Source: Strigamia acuminata
Taxonomy: Eukaryota > Arthropoda > Chilopoda > Geophilomorpha > Linotaeniidae
Direction of reading: 5' to 3'
DNA length: 60,000 nt
Assembly: GCA_949358305.1 (NCBI GenBank)
Contig: OX442314.1
Location: forward strand, 11,403,060 to 11,463,059
In this document: positions 44,771 to 55,126 of the stretch, in pieces
Layout of the letters: each line of letters opens with the position of its first letter
Numbering within the stretch: position 1 is the stretch's first letter
Program-made: the position numbers and the translations under genes
Notes under the pieces: generated by a model
What the model was told of the DNA's origin: nothing
What the model saw: only the letters and a program-made list of their open reading frames with translations
Database searches by the model: none

Positions 44771-45930
44771 TGATAAAAATACCATCAAATTTTAATATAT
44801 TTCAAACAATTTTTACTTTTTTAAAAATATTTCTTTTACAATTTTTAAATTATTCGCAAAATCCATAAAAAAATCATATTGGTACCTCTCTAATTTACTA
44901 TAATCAAATCTACATTAAATTTTAAAAAAAAAATCTCCTACTCTTTCCATATTACATTGACATACAAACATGTTAAACTTGCAAAGAAAAAACAACAGTA
45001 TTACAGTAACTTTAATTTTTCACAATACTACTCCCTTATTTAAAACTAAACCCAAAAAGAGAAAAAAAAACCCAAAAAATCCCAAGCAACGAGATTAAAA
45101 AAGTCAAACAAAAAACTTGCTTGACGTTTCTTCCCATTTCCAAAATAATTTATTTAACAAAGAAAAACAAAGTTAACTTTTTTTTCTCCAGCAAAAGTAA
45201 GACTTGGATTAGAGTTGTATTTTTATTTCCAAGATGGTAGCGGCGCCACTCCCTCCGGTGCAATGCAAATACAACCTGCTTGCAGGGTTATTGATCTTCC
45301 CTCGGATGTCCTGGGAATCTTGGCCTCCAATAATTCAAGAGACCGTCGCTGCGAAAATCCTCCTCACATCCCGCATGGAAACCAATCTTCTTATAACCCT
45401 TTCTGTCCACAAGAAAACTAGTCTCCCTGTGCACACAACCCCCAGCAACTTCTACAACACTTTCTTTTACACAAACAAGAAACAGAACAAAACAAACTCC
45501 AAACATTTCCTCTGCACAGCAGCACGAATCCCATAATAATCAGAATCATTTAATATCATTTAATGTATTGTTTAATCAGTAAAAGACTTGATTTCAACCA
45601 GTACACAGAAGACTTTCAGAGTCTGAATATTCAGAGTCTGAATTTTCAGGTTGTCACGCCGCAAACGAAATGATTGGCTGTGTCTTTCCGTGTGCGGAAA
45701 TTGTTTGGTACACACAATCCGTGCACGTGTTGTAATTACAAATGGCGACCACTTCATTGTGCAAAATAAATGGATTACAGTATTTTTAAATTAATAATTA
45801 ATAATAAATTATAAAATAAATTAATCAAACATTTTTAGTATTGTCTGTCTTTGTATTCAGTATTCACCTCCGTCTTATGTACGACTGGTCACGATTGATT
45901 GCATTACCACAATGCATTTTGGGTACTCAG
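44771..45930. other. Spacer with GC-richer patch at 45.22-45.54 kb
   Basis: AT-rich DNA and an unassigned patch with overlapping frames on both strands (plus 45234-45536, minus 45288-45506). TTTCCG-TGTG-CGGAAA palindrome lies at about 45685-45700, anticipating the fold-back region. Confidence 0.4.
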
Positions 45931-45939
45931 AATTTGTTC

Positions 45940-46105
45940 GTGCACGGAAACAATTGAATTTTTCCGTGCACCATCACTGCCGGAAAGAATGGAATTCCGG
46001 TCGCCAGAAAGTTTTCGTGTGTGGTAAGCAGAACTATGTGTACCACGTCGACCAAAACTTCTGGCCGCTCACGGAAAGTGACCATTCCATGCACGGAATC
46101 AGGTC
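45940..46105. repeat. Fold-back region with repeated TTCCGTGCAC arms
   Basis: Two nested inverted repeats. First, GTGCACGGAAA and TTTCCGTGCAC lie about 10 bases apart at 45940-45972. Second, TTCCGTGCA (about 45962) pairs with TGCACGGAA (about 46090), GCCAGAAAGTTTT with AAAACTTCTGGC with one bulge, and CGTG-GTGGTA with TACCACG at the tip. This makes a hairpin of about 140 nt. A small fold-back element is the likeliest identity. Confidence 0.6.
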
Positions 46106-46129
46106 ATGTGTACTTAACTTAGTTTTAGT

Positions 46130-46215
46130 TCAGTTTGAGTTTATGGGAAACCCGACCCGACATTTAAACAACGAAACATATTTAACTGGTAGTTAAACGT
46201 GTTTTCGTGAGTGCT
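46130..46215 (+). repeat. Dispersed repeat family member (ATTTAAACAAC type)
   Basis: TTTGAGTTTATGGG, ACATTTAAACAACGAAACAT, TTTAACTG and TTAAACGTGTTTTCG occur in the same order as in the copy at 49.96-50.05 kb, and a related copy lies at 37.4 kb. It sits directly beside the fold-back region. Confidence 0.7.
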
Positions 46216-46805
46216 TTTGGTTTATTTTGAGTCCACTGTGAACTTCCGTAGTTATAAAGGTCAAGGAAAAAAATGGTGGAGCGAGGAGACTGGTATTAAA
46301 TCATGCAAATGAGTTGTGCGGGGAAGGATAATGGAAAAAAATGGCGGAATCAATATTTTGCAGGTCTAGTCAATTAAAAAAAGGGGTTACTCAAGCAGAG
46401 AGGGCGATTTAATAATTCGTAAAAAGGGAAGGAAAAAAAAGAAAGTGTTAAAAAATGAACAGCGCTTGTGAAATTAGGTTTACAAAAATTATTTACTTGG
46501 AAGAATTAAAACATAAATTTGTCTTTATCACGGTTCTTGCAGATTGTGTGCTCACACATTTTTGCTAAGAGTTTGTGAGTGAGCAGCTTATACAGTCACG
46601 GGTCTTGATGGTCATAACTTAGACGCACGAATGGAGGCGAGGAAGGGAAAGGACCATGGGCAAAAAGTGCGCTTTTTTTCGTAGATGGATTGAGTTGTAA
46701 GGGCTTTGAGTTAAAACTTAAAGGTAAGGTGCAGTGTGGTTTCTGTTTCAGGGTGTTTGGTAGAAGTTTTTGATAAAGTTTTGTTGTTTGTGTGAATAAT
46801 GAATA
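46216..46805. other. Spacer, no gene recognised
   Basis: Contains octamer ATGCAAAT at about 46304-46311 and AAAATGGCGG at 46338-46347. Otherwise AT-rich and unassigned. Confidence 0.45.
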
Positions 46806-46809
46806 ACTT

Positions 46810-47420
46810 TTGGTCAAGATTATTGGTAAAAATTTGAGTTTTGGTAAAGATTTTGCTTGTTTTGGTTTATATTTTGGATTTTTTGGTCAAAATTTTGGAT
46901 TTTTTGGTCAAAATTTTGGATTTTTTGGTCAAAATTTTGGATTTTTTGGTCAAAATTTTGGATTTTTTGGTCAAATTTTTGGATTTATTAGTCAAAATTG
47001 TGGATTTTTTGGTCAATATTTTGGATTTTTTAGTCAGAATTTTGGATTTTTTGGTCAAATTTTTGGATTTATTGGTCAAAATTTTGGATTTTTTGGTCAA
47101 AATTTTGGATTTTTTGGTCAAAATTTTGGATTTTTTGGTCAAAATTTTGGATTTTTTGGTCAAAATTTTGGATTTTTTAGTCAAATTTTTAAATTTTTTG
47201 GTCAAAATTTTGATTTTTTGACTAAAATTTATTTTTTTGTGTCCAGATATTGGTTTTTTGGTCAAAATTTTGGTATTTTGAGTAAAGAATTTGGTTTTTG
47301 GTTAAAATTTTGGTATGTTGGGTAAAGATTTTGGTTTTTTGATCAAAATTTTGGTTTTTTTGGTCAAGATTTTGGTTTTTTAGTCAAAATTTCGGTTTTT
47401 TTGGTCAAGTTTTTGCTTAT
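46810..47420 (+). repeat. 21-bp minisatellite array, phased AT tracts
   Basis: The unit is GGATTTTTTGGTC followed by AAAATTTT. About 16 near-perfect units span 46870-47215, with diverged units on both sides. Because 21 is a multiple of three, long frames stay open: plus-strand reading gives repeated GFFGQNF or LVKILDF, minus-strand reading gives SKILTKK. These frames (up to 171 codons) are products of the repeat and not genes. The T6 and AAAATTTT tracts alternate with average spacing 10.5 bp. Confidence 0.95.
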
Positions 47421-48600
47421 TTTCATGTTTTTTTACAAGGAAAAATTAGTTTTTGTTTGTAAAGTTGTTAAAAGTTAATTATTTTGGGCAAAACATAACA
47501 TTTTTTGAATTATTATTTCTTTTTGCAATAGGAGGTCAAAATAAAAGATATTATTGCTTTTTAAAAGTTGAAAAGAATAAGGAAAAAAATGTTGAATATT
47601 TTGGAATTTCAACATTCAATTGAAATGCAATGCATCAATTTGCCTTGTCGACATTCAATGGAATCCAAGGAATTTTTTTCTTGTTTTCTTCCACCCTCTT
47701 TTCTGGGATTAATAAAAACATGCCACGATTTTATCCGAGATCTTCTCCAGAAAGAAAAAAAAATCAGGTCTTCAGACCCATCATATCAATGAAAGAATGT
47801 TTGTTACCATGACAACTGATCTCACTCCATCTATTCATTAATAGGCTTCTTAGTTTGACACTAGAGTGCGCTGCTTCCCGCGGCTTTAATTAATTACAGC
47901 TAAAACCAAAGGAAATTCTCCTTTTAATAGAAAAAAATAAATAATAATACATTGTTTTTAAAACATTCTTTTCTTCGAAATAAAAAAAAACATATTTGAT
48001 GTTTTTCTCAATCCATTTTCAATCTTGGGTGTAAACTTTTAGCTTTCAGCGACCCCAGGATCATTATTTTATCACCCAATCAAACAAAACCTGATACCGA
48101 AACTTCGAGAGAACACCACCAGGGTCCTGGCCCCACGACCATCTGCCCCATGCAAAAAAAAATTAAAAAAAAAAAAACTTTTACTCGAATTTCTATTCAA
48201 ACAAAACCAAAGTTCCAAAATAAAAAATAAAATAAAAAATTTAAAAAATAAAAAATATAAAAAATCAATTTTTATAAAAATAAAAATAAAAAATAAAAAT
48301 AAAAAATCCAAAAAAAAAATAAAATCAATTAATGAAATTAAATTAATTTTTTTGGGTTTTGTTTACCATTAGATTCACGAGAAAAAGCTTCTCGTTCTCG
48401 TCTTAACCGAGTTCCAGCTGCAAATTGCTTCGGAGAACCCATTAGCCACGACAGGGGTGCAATGATGGCGTGCGCCGGGTAATGGGAAAGTCGCGTCGCC
48501 ATTGGTTCGAACGGAGTAGCGGACACGAGAGCGACATGGCGGCAAAGGGTTGGGAAAGAAAAACCCACCCCATCGGCTATCAACCCCTAGGGTAATGTCC
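47421..48600. other. AT-rich spacer with X-box and A-rich low complexity
   Basis: The X-box GTTACCATGACAAC lies at 47803-47816. An ATAAAA-type low-complexity stretch runs from about 48150 to 48330. A GC-richer patch follows at 48.36-48.57 kb. Confidence 0.45.
47803..47816 (+). promoter_or_regulatory. RFX-type X-box
   Basis: GTTACCATGACAAC fits RYYNYY-N2-RRNRAC exactly with the strong GTTACCAT half. A weaker consensus match, GTTACTAAGGCAAC, lies at 48863-48876. Confidence 0.45.
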
Positions 48601-49750
48601 GATATTTTTCTCTCTATCTCTTTTCTTGTTGCTGAGCTGTCAAGCTCGAAGAATGTGCAATGGAGGATGTCGAAACCAGGGGGAGTTTAAAAAATGGCGT
48701 TGTATTCGATTTAACCCTTTTTTAATGCAAAAGGCAGTAATGGCGGACGACCGGGGGAAGCGAAAATGAAGGTGATTGATTTTTTCCCCGGTTCCAGCCT
48801 CCAAACCGAGGGTGGAAACACGAGGTCAACCCAAGGGTCACGTGCTGGACGCATCTGAAAGGGTTACTAAGGCAACCAATTTTTTTTTTCTTTTGGGGGG
48901 GTCGGGTGATGGGGGGTATTGATGAAAAATGTAATTTAATGAGATTCTTTGTAAATACAGACGCCCTTTTCAATTTTTGCAATTGCACTTTGAACCCCTT
49001 TGATTGTAATGTCCATTAGGATTTCGCAGTGACTCAAGAGAGGACATGGTCCATCAATCAGTTGACGTCATTAGTGTTGTGCAATTTTATGTATTAAAAG
49101 AGTTGAGGTGGGAAGGGGAAGAGTTTGTTGATGTTTAATTGATATTTATATTGGAAATTAAAGGTAAAGATTGGGCAATGAATCTTGTTTTTGAAGGAAG
49201 GGGATTTGTTCACGAGCACATCATTTTGCCCTGGTCTTTTGGGACGGGATTTAACGTTGGTTTATTATGTTTTCATGCGTCCATTTTTATCTTAGTCTGG
49301 TCATGGTTATGTTATCAGGGCTGGAGATGCACCTGGAGATTTATAAATATTCTTTTATGATGTTTCCATGTCACCAGGACTAAATCTCTCTTGTTTGTTC
49401 GTTAAACCCTTTGATGCCAACTCGTTGTGGGCTGTTTTGATCGTACTTAAATAGGCAGGTTTTTAGGGTTTAAATGGTAAAATAAAATTGGAGATATTAT
49501 TACAACAGTAAAATTATTTAATTGATGGTTAACATGGACTTGGACAATGTATAAAATATTTGGCACAGATTATTATAGATTAAAGAATTATGTCCAAAAC
49601 AACAAACTATTAGTTTTTAAATTTTAAACAGTAAATATTATGGTTATAACAGCAAAAATGACAAAAATATTATGTATTAGGCAAATTAACTCATATATAT
49701 ACTATTGGTTTAAAAGCTTGTTGGAAAGATTATTATTGGCGCGTAAGTGT
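48600..49750. other. Mixed region with E-box, no gene recognised
   Basis: AAAATGGCGT lies at about 48691-48700 and GTCACGTG at 48837-48844 within a GC-richer patch, close to GTTACTAAGGCAAC at 48863. The rest is AT-rich and unassigned. Confidence 0.4.
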
Positions 49751-49754
49751 GTAA

Positions 49755-49907
49755 TGAGTAATTATAAATTATTTACATCAAGAACACTTTGAAATGGCAT
49801 TAAGTTGTTATTTAACACATGATTTCACTTGAATAAATTTTTTTATTTTGCATATTTATATTATTATATTGCATAAAATGGAATTTTTGGTGCATATTTT
49901 ATCCGTC
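49755..49907 (-). repeat. Dispersed repeat, copy 2 of an inverted pair
   Basis: Reverse complement of 42.87-43.03 kb, including attatttacatcaagaacac, tttgaaatggcatt, gatttcacttgaataaattt and tttggtgcatatttt. Unlike copy 1, the sequence continues past the point where the hAT-like element starts there. Confidence 0.85.
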
Positions 49908-49919
49908 CGAGACTAAACA

Positions 49920-50055
49920 GCATTTTTAGACGACGTGTTTAAAAAATGGCGGTTGATTTAGTCTGCTTTGAGTCGCAATGGGCATGCGCACAACATTTAA
50001 ACAACAAAACATGTTTAACTGCAATTTTAAACACGCTTTTCGAATGCAGGGCGTG
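49920..50055 (+). repeat. Dispersed repeat family member (ATTTAAACAAC type)
   Basis: Matches 46.13-46.21 kb through TTTGAGT, ATGGGC, ACATTTAAACAACAAAACAT, GTTTAACTG and AAACACGCTTTTCG. An AAAATGGCGG word at 49943-49952 and GCATGCGCAC lie inside it. Confidence 0.7.
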
Positions 50056-50680
50056 TGTGTTTAATTAAAGCTGTTTTTTTCCATCTCCGGAAATGACCAG
50101 CAAACAAAACGATAAAACAAAACACATTTCATAGATAAAGAAGAAAACCGTCATAGTGCTATTATTAGATTAGCGACATAAAAACCAACAGATTAACAAC
50201 AAAACAGCTATACAGACGTCGTGGAAGAGACACTTTTTTCATGCAATAAAAGAGATTTTCGCACACTATTTTTGACGACTCCTCCTAAAACGGATGACAG
50301 TTGTTAACCCAACTTGTTTTTAACATTCTTTTAAGTAGATTCTCAGAATTTATTGTCACATTAGAAATGTGCAGAACATTTTTTATATATATTTGATGTC
50401 CCCCCCAACATATCTATCCCCTTTGTGACGGGAGGGTGATTTTTGGTAAATGTCCATACAGCGCCATTACCGAGGAAATTGGTCATTTGTCTCGTCGTGT
50501 CGCATTTAATGACAAATAACTAACGCAAAAATAAAATAAAAATAGAAATTTTTCTAGAAAAATTAAAATCTCATTTTAACAATTTCTGATAAAGGGGTTG
50601 TCAAAAAAAAAACCACATTGGGGTTGGGGGTGTTATGTCTATTTTCTACAGTCGCGCCATTCTCCGAGGGAGGGGCAGAG
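50056..50680. other. AT-rich spacer, nothing identified
   Basis: Unassigned unique sequence. Confidence 0.45.
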
Positions 50681-50759
50681 AGGGTTATATCGCTCAGCTG
50701 GCTTACACTATGGAGATGAGGGGCCTCAAAGCTGGCGCAAGAGGTTCAACCCCTTTTTT
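50681..50759 (+). mobile_element. tRNA-like unit, possible SINE head or tRNA relic
   Basis: TATCGCTCAGCTGG at 50688-50701 resembles a pol III A box. GGTTCAACCCC at 50743-50753 resembles a B box with a 7-base T-loop and a weak 5-bp stem. T6 follows at once as a possible pol III terminator. The acceptor stem and D stem do not pair, so this is not a working tRNA. A tRNA-derived SINE or pseudogene fits best. Confidence 0.35.
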
Positions 50760-51890
50760 CACTTTTTTTTTTGTTCAGAAAGGGGTGCGACCACCTCTGT
50801 CTGGGTAGGGGAGAAAGGGTGGATGACACATGGTGCGAACCCTTTTCAGCGACATCCAATTAAAAACGGGGGGAAAAAGGGTTCCTCGAGTTGCATCCAC
50901 TTCTGGAAAATAAAAAAGAGAAGCGAATGTCCCAGAACTGGAATCGAGAAAAGAAATTGAAGTAAAAAAAATTGTTAGACGAAGGGTAGGGTTTTTCAAA
51001 GAAACCTCATCCCCCCGCACCCCTCGGGAGAGCAAGACAAAAAATATATAACCCTCACATCAGTCTCCTCTCCCTCGATACGACGACAGGTATTGATCGA
51101 CACCCCGTTTATTACCATCCGCAGAAAGGGGTGAGAGTGGAAAAAGGGGTTGGACGAATTTGCCTAACCCCCTCCGTCGATTCTTGTGTGCCCCATTTTT
51201 TTTTTTTGGCTGGGGTTTGGTCATTCTTTGCAGATGATACAAGAATTTTGTATAATGTCATTAAAGGGGAAAAAGTGTGTGTGAAAAATGATTATTGGGA
51301 ATTGCGTCATAGGTCTGGACACAAAGGGATGGTCAGTTTAGTGATGGTCGGGGGAATTGAAGGGTTAGGGGGAGATTCATTAATGATGGGATTGAAGGAT
51401 TGCCTCGCGTGGGATGGAGGAAAGGGTGCAGTAAAGCCGGGATCGTTAGAAACTCGGGGCTTGGGATGAAAAAATGGGATGGGGATTGTGTGTGGGTCGG
51501 GAGAAAAATGGGAAATGGATGGAAAGAGGAGGGAAAATTGTGGGGGGTTGAGTTGTGGGTGTTGTCGTTTGGGTTTGTTTTGTTTGGGAAGTTTGTAGTA
51601 TTTTGGGTTTTAGAAATTCAAAGCATTCTTGGGTTGGGATAAACAATATTGGTTTTCTTCCATATTGGAATGCCATCCAATATGATGGGAACATGCCACT
51701 TGTGGTTTCTCAATTTTACATGCCACTTGTATTTTTTTTTTTGTCTTTTTTAATTTTTTTTTATTTTTCTGAGGGCGTTTTTTATCTATTTATTTATTTA
51801 TTTGAAATTATTTTTATATTTTTGGTGAATGTAGTTTTTCGTAATGAAAAAGGTGTTTGCGGAATGAGGTATTGTAGGTCAAAAAGCGTT
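50760..51890. other. GC-richer patch then unassigned sequence
   Basis: Frames on both strands overlap from 50598 to 51694. A plus-strand frame (51131-51469) includes FFADDTRIL, which looks like a LINE polymerase motif, but the surrounding residues do not fit such an enzyme. Confidence 0.35.
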
Positions 51891-51904
51891 TTTTTAAAAA
51901 AAAA

Positions 51905-52230
51905 ATGTACGAGATTTATTTTTATGGGATTTATTTTCGTGGGATTTATTTTCATGGGATTTATTTTTTTGGGATTTATTTTTATGGGATTTTTTTTTTT
52001 TTTTACCGGATTTATTACTATAGGATTTATTTCTACGGCATTTATTTCTATGGGGTTTATTTTTATGGGATTTTTTTTTTTTTTTTACCGGATTTATTAC
52101 TATAGGATTTATTTCTACGGCATTTATTTCTATGGGGTTTATTTTTATGGGATTTATTTCCACCGGATTTATTTCTACGGGATTTATTTTCATATGATTC
52201 TGTGAGATTTCACGGGATTTCACAGGGTTT
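51905..52230 (+). repeat. 15-bp array with a nested duplication
   Basis: Units of about 15 bp follow GGATTTATTTTTAT with variants GGATTTATTACTATA and GGATTTATTTCTACG. A block of several units, including a T-run and ACCGGATTTATTACTATA, is repeated in tandem within the array. The unit is a multiple of three, so frames on both strands stay open (FIFMG-type on plus). No protein is implied. Confidence 0.85.
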
Positions 52231-53250
52231 GCCTGTTGGGTGTTGTTATTTCATTTAAGAATTATTTTTATTTCCGCTACATAATTGATGACAAATTTTT
52301 AATAACTTTTTAAAAAAAAATTTCCACGCATGCTGCATGGGTGACTTCTAGTTGCAAATTAAATTGGAATAATATTTGGGTTTAATTGATTACTTCAAAT
52401 TGGCTGCTTAATTGTCACTTAGTGAATTGCGTTTTTGTGCTTCCATCTAGCGGCGAATCGAGGTATTAGTATATTTTTAATTCTTTTTTTTTAATTAAAA
52501 ATAAAAAAAAAAATTGATTAATTTTTATCAAGTTGAAAGAAAAAATAAAGCGCAATAGAAATCAATTGAAAATCACAAAAAAAAGCAATAAAACTAGTAA
52601 GGGCCGTGGAAAAGAGAACAGAACACCTTTATTATGCCCTTTGCCACCTTCGAGTTGACACTTATCAAGCGCCGCCCTGTAAGCAATCTCATATAAACCT
52701 GTCGTCCAGTGTTTGCGGTTTGCTGAAAAATCGTCTTCATAATTTTTATCTCTTTTTTTTTGCGCCCGTTTCCTTGAGCAATATGGCGCCAGGCGCACGT
52801 GCAAACTCATTTGCTTAAATAGTAGCAAACCATAAACGCCCAGGAGTAAATGGGAGGTGGAGGGGCATTTTTAATTACAACAAACATTAGACTAGTTTTT
52901 ATTGAAGGGGGGAGCACACAGACGAGGGTTGCAAGGGCAAAATTAAGAAAGATAATAAGCACATTGGAACATAAATAAAATACAAGGCAAGCCACGGCCT
53001 TGTGGGCATGAGCACATACTCACGGAAGCGCCATCGCGCGACGGAAACACGAAAGAAAGCGGATGGATTAAACTGAAATTGTGCCCAATGATTTTTTTTT
53101 TGTTTTTTTTGTCTTACTTTCATTTGTATTACAAAACGTTTACATGCAACAATGTATACCGCAAAATGCAGGAAAGGAAACCAGTGTTGACATTGCTGGA
53201 AATAATAAATGACTGATTCAATTTTTATATTACCCCGCGCTCTATTGACA
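52231..53250. other. Mixed spacer, no gene recognised
   Basis: Unassigned short frames on both strands at 52562-53123. AATATGGCGCC lies near 52780. No repeat family identified. Confidence 0.45.
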
Positions 53251-53257
53251 AAACCTA

Positions 53258-53660
53258 GACATTGAATTCAATCGGTTCGGTCAATTTAGATTTTTATTTT
53301 CGTCGATTTGGTCAATTTTATGCATCTATTTTAGTCGTTTTGGTCAATTTAGACATTTATTTTAGTCGTTTGGGTCAATTGAGACATTTATTTAATTGTT
53401 CTTGATCAATTTAGACATTTATTTTAGTCGTTTTGGTCAATTTAGACATTTATTTTAGTCGTTTTGGTCATTTTTGACATTTATTTTAGTCGTTTTGGTC
53501 AGTTTAGACATTTATTTTAGTTGTTTTGGTCAATTTAAACATTTATTTAAGTCGTTTTGGTCAATTTAGACATTTATTTTAGTCGTTTTTGTCAATTTAG
53601 ACATTTATTTTAGTCGTTTTGGTCAATTTAGACATTTATTTTAGTCGTTTTTTTTGTTGA
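53258..53660 (+). repeat. 31-bp minisatellite array, second locus of the 13.5-kb monomer
   Basis: About 13 units of 31 bp: CATTTATTTTAGTCG, TTTTGGTC, AATTTAGA. The consensus matches the array at 13.45-14.17 kb with few changes (TTTT for CTAA, TTTTGG for TTCTGG). Units are most alike in the middle and right part. Confidence 0.95.
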
Positions 53661-55120
53661 AATTTTGAGGTTTGTATATTAATGAAGATTTCAAGCCATT
53701 TGTCTTCGCTCCCACTTTGCTTTTTCCTCTCTGCGGTTTTGTCTAATCGCTTGATGCATCATCATTTTGTTTTAAAAATTGTTGAAGATGACGGGCAAAT
53801 GTGTCACTCAACTTGATGCTAATTCCAAATGAGAAAAAGGGCCCCTATCTTGACATTTGTAAGTCTCAATGGGAAGTATATGCGATTGAGTTTTTTTTCT
53901 GCCTTTTCTGTTAACCACTTTCACATCTCAGCTCTCCTACTTTCTTCCCTTCTCTTCACTTGTCATGATAATGTCATCTTTTCGACTTTGTCAATGATTT
54001 TTCTTCCCTTTTTTCTCTTTTCATCTATCTTGACATTTCAACTTTATTTAATTTTTTTCTTCTTCTTTCTTCTTCCTTAAAAGAAAAAAAAAATTTTATC
54101 CCTAAAAAAAAAAACAGAAAAAAAATCATTAATGGGTAATTTTTTTTATAATTAATTTTTTTTTCTCTCCCCTACTCTTCTCCGGTTTCAAAAAAGCCAA
54201 TTTGTTGTCATAAAAAGAGACTTTGCCACAAAAACCGTCCGCGGCACCCCTGGCGCTTCCCTCGCCACGTGGCGCCCTTTTGGTATTGGCAGGTTGTTTT
54301 CAACGGCACAAAAGTTAAATACACCTAACTAAACGACATTGTCCACTCAAATTCCCATCTTTTTGAGTACCTTTGAAAAGCACCCCCTGCGTCGTCTCCG
54401 ATCTCTTTCCTGCATCGCTTCAATCTCGCAAAAAGCCTGTGGAAAATCACTTTTCGCAGCGCAGCGCAAGAGGTCGCATCTGCATCTTGTACTGCACAAG
54501 TTAGAAAAGCCAAATGCAAATCAAAAATGCGATCACTCGTGATTCGCTGCCCCTTCTCGTCGAGACACACTTTAGCCCCATATAAATATGGGATTTTTTT
54601 TGTTCTCTAAGCCGCGAGTGCGGGGCCACCGAGAAGAGAGGCTCGGGTGAGGACGTCAACCCTTTATCGCTGAGAAACATCTGGGTCCATGTGGGCCGCC
54701 TCAGCCATTCGTGTTTGCTCGCGCAACTCCTGAGCAAACAATTAAATTATTTTTTCTCTAAGAGCGGGCCATGCCACACATCCCGTGGTGCATTGTGGAC
54801 GATGCAGTGGCGAATGTGGTCATAAAAAATAAGAATGAGAAATATCAATAAACAAATAAATGATTTTTTTATTATAATTTTTGTTTATAATCAATTTTAA
54901 GATTTTTTTTTTGCTTTTTTTTTGATAACCCCATATTGAATTGGATTTTTTTTAAGTCTGTCTTCTTCTAATCTTATGAAACTCATCCAAAGGGATTCTG
55001 GGAGAAATTTGTGCATTCATGGTCCATCCATAATTCACTCGTAATCTTCTCGTTGGCAGGGAGACCAACCTTAGAGAACTCTTTTTCCTCCGCTTCTTCT
55101 TTCACTCCACGATTTACGGG
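53661..55120. other. Region with GC-richer patch at 54.2-54.8 kb
   Basis: A perfect palindrome CGCCACGTGGCG lies at 54263-54274. A minus-strand frame of 81 codons (54325-54570) has balanced composition but no recognisable domain, and it overlaps open frames on the other strand. Otherwise AT-rich. Confidence 0.4.
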
Positions 55121-55126
55121 TGTATC

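Noticed and set aside
46810-47325. Open frame of 171 codons with heptad-like GFFGQNF repeats, plus long frames in another plus frame and on the minus strand
   Set aside because: The DNA is a 21-bp tandem array, so any stop-free reading of one unit stays open. Three frames being open at once argues against coding.
51131-51469. FFADDTRIL motif resembling the active site of LINE reverse transcriptases
   Set aside because: Residues before and after do not match the conserved blocks of such enzymes, and no second motif is found in any frame. Probably chance.
51555-52205. Open frame of 216 codons rich in Phe, Ile, Gly and Met
   Set aside because: It runs through the 15-bp array and T-runs. The repeating pentapeptide is a product of the DNA repeat.
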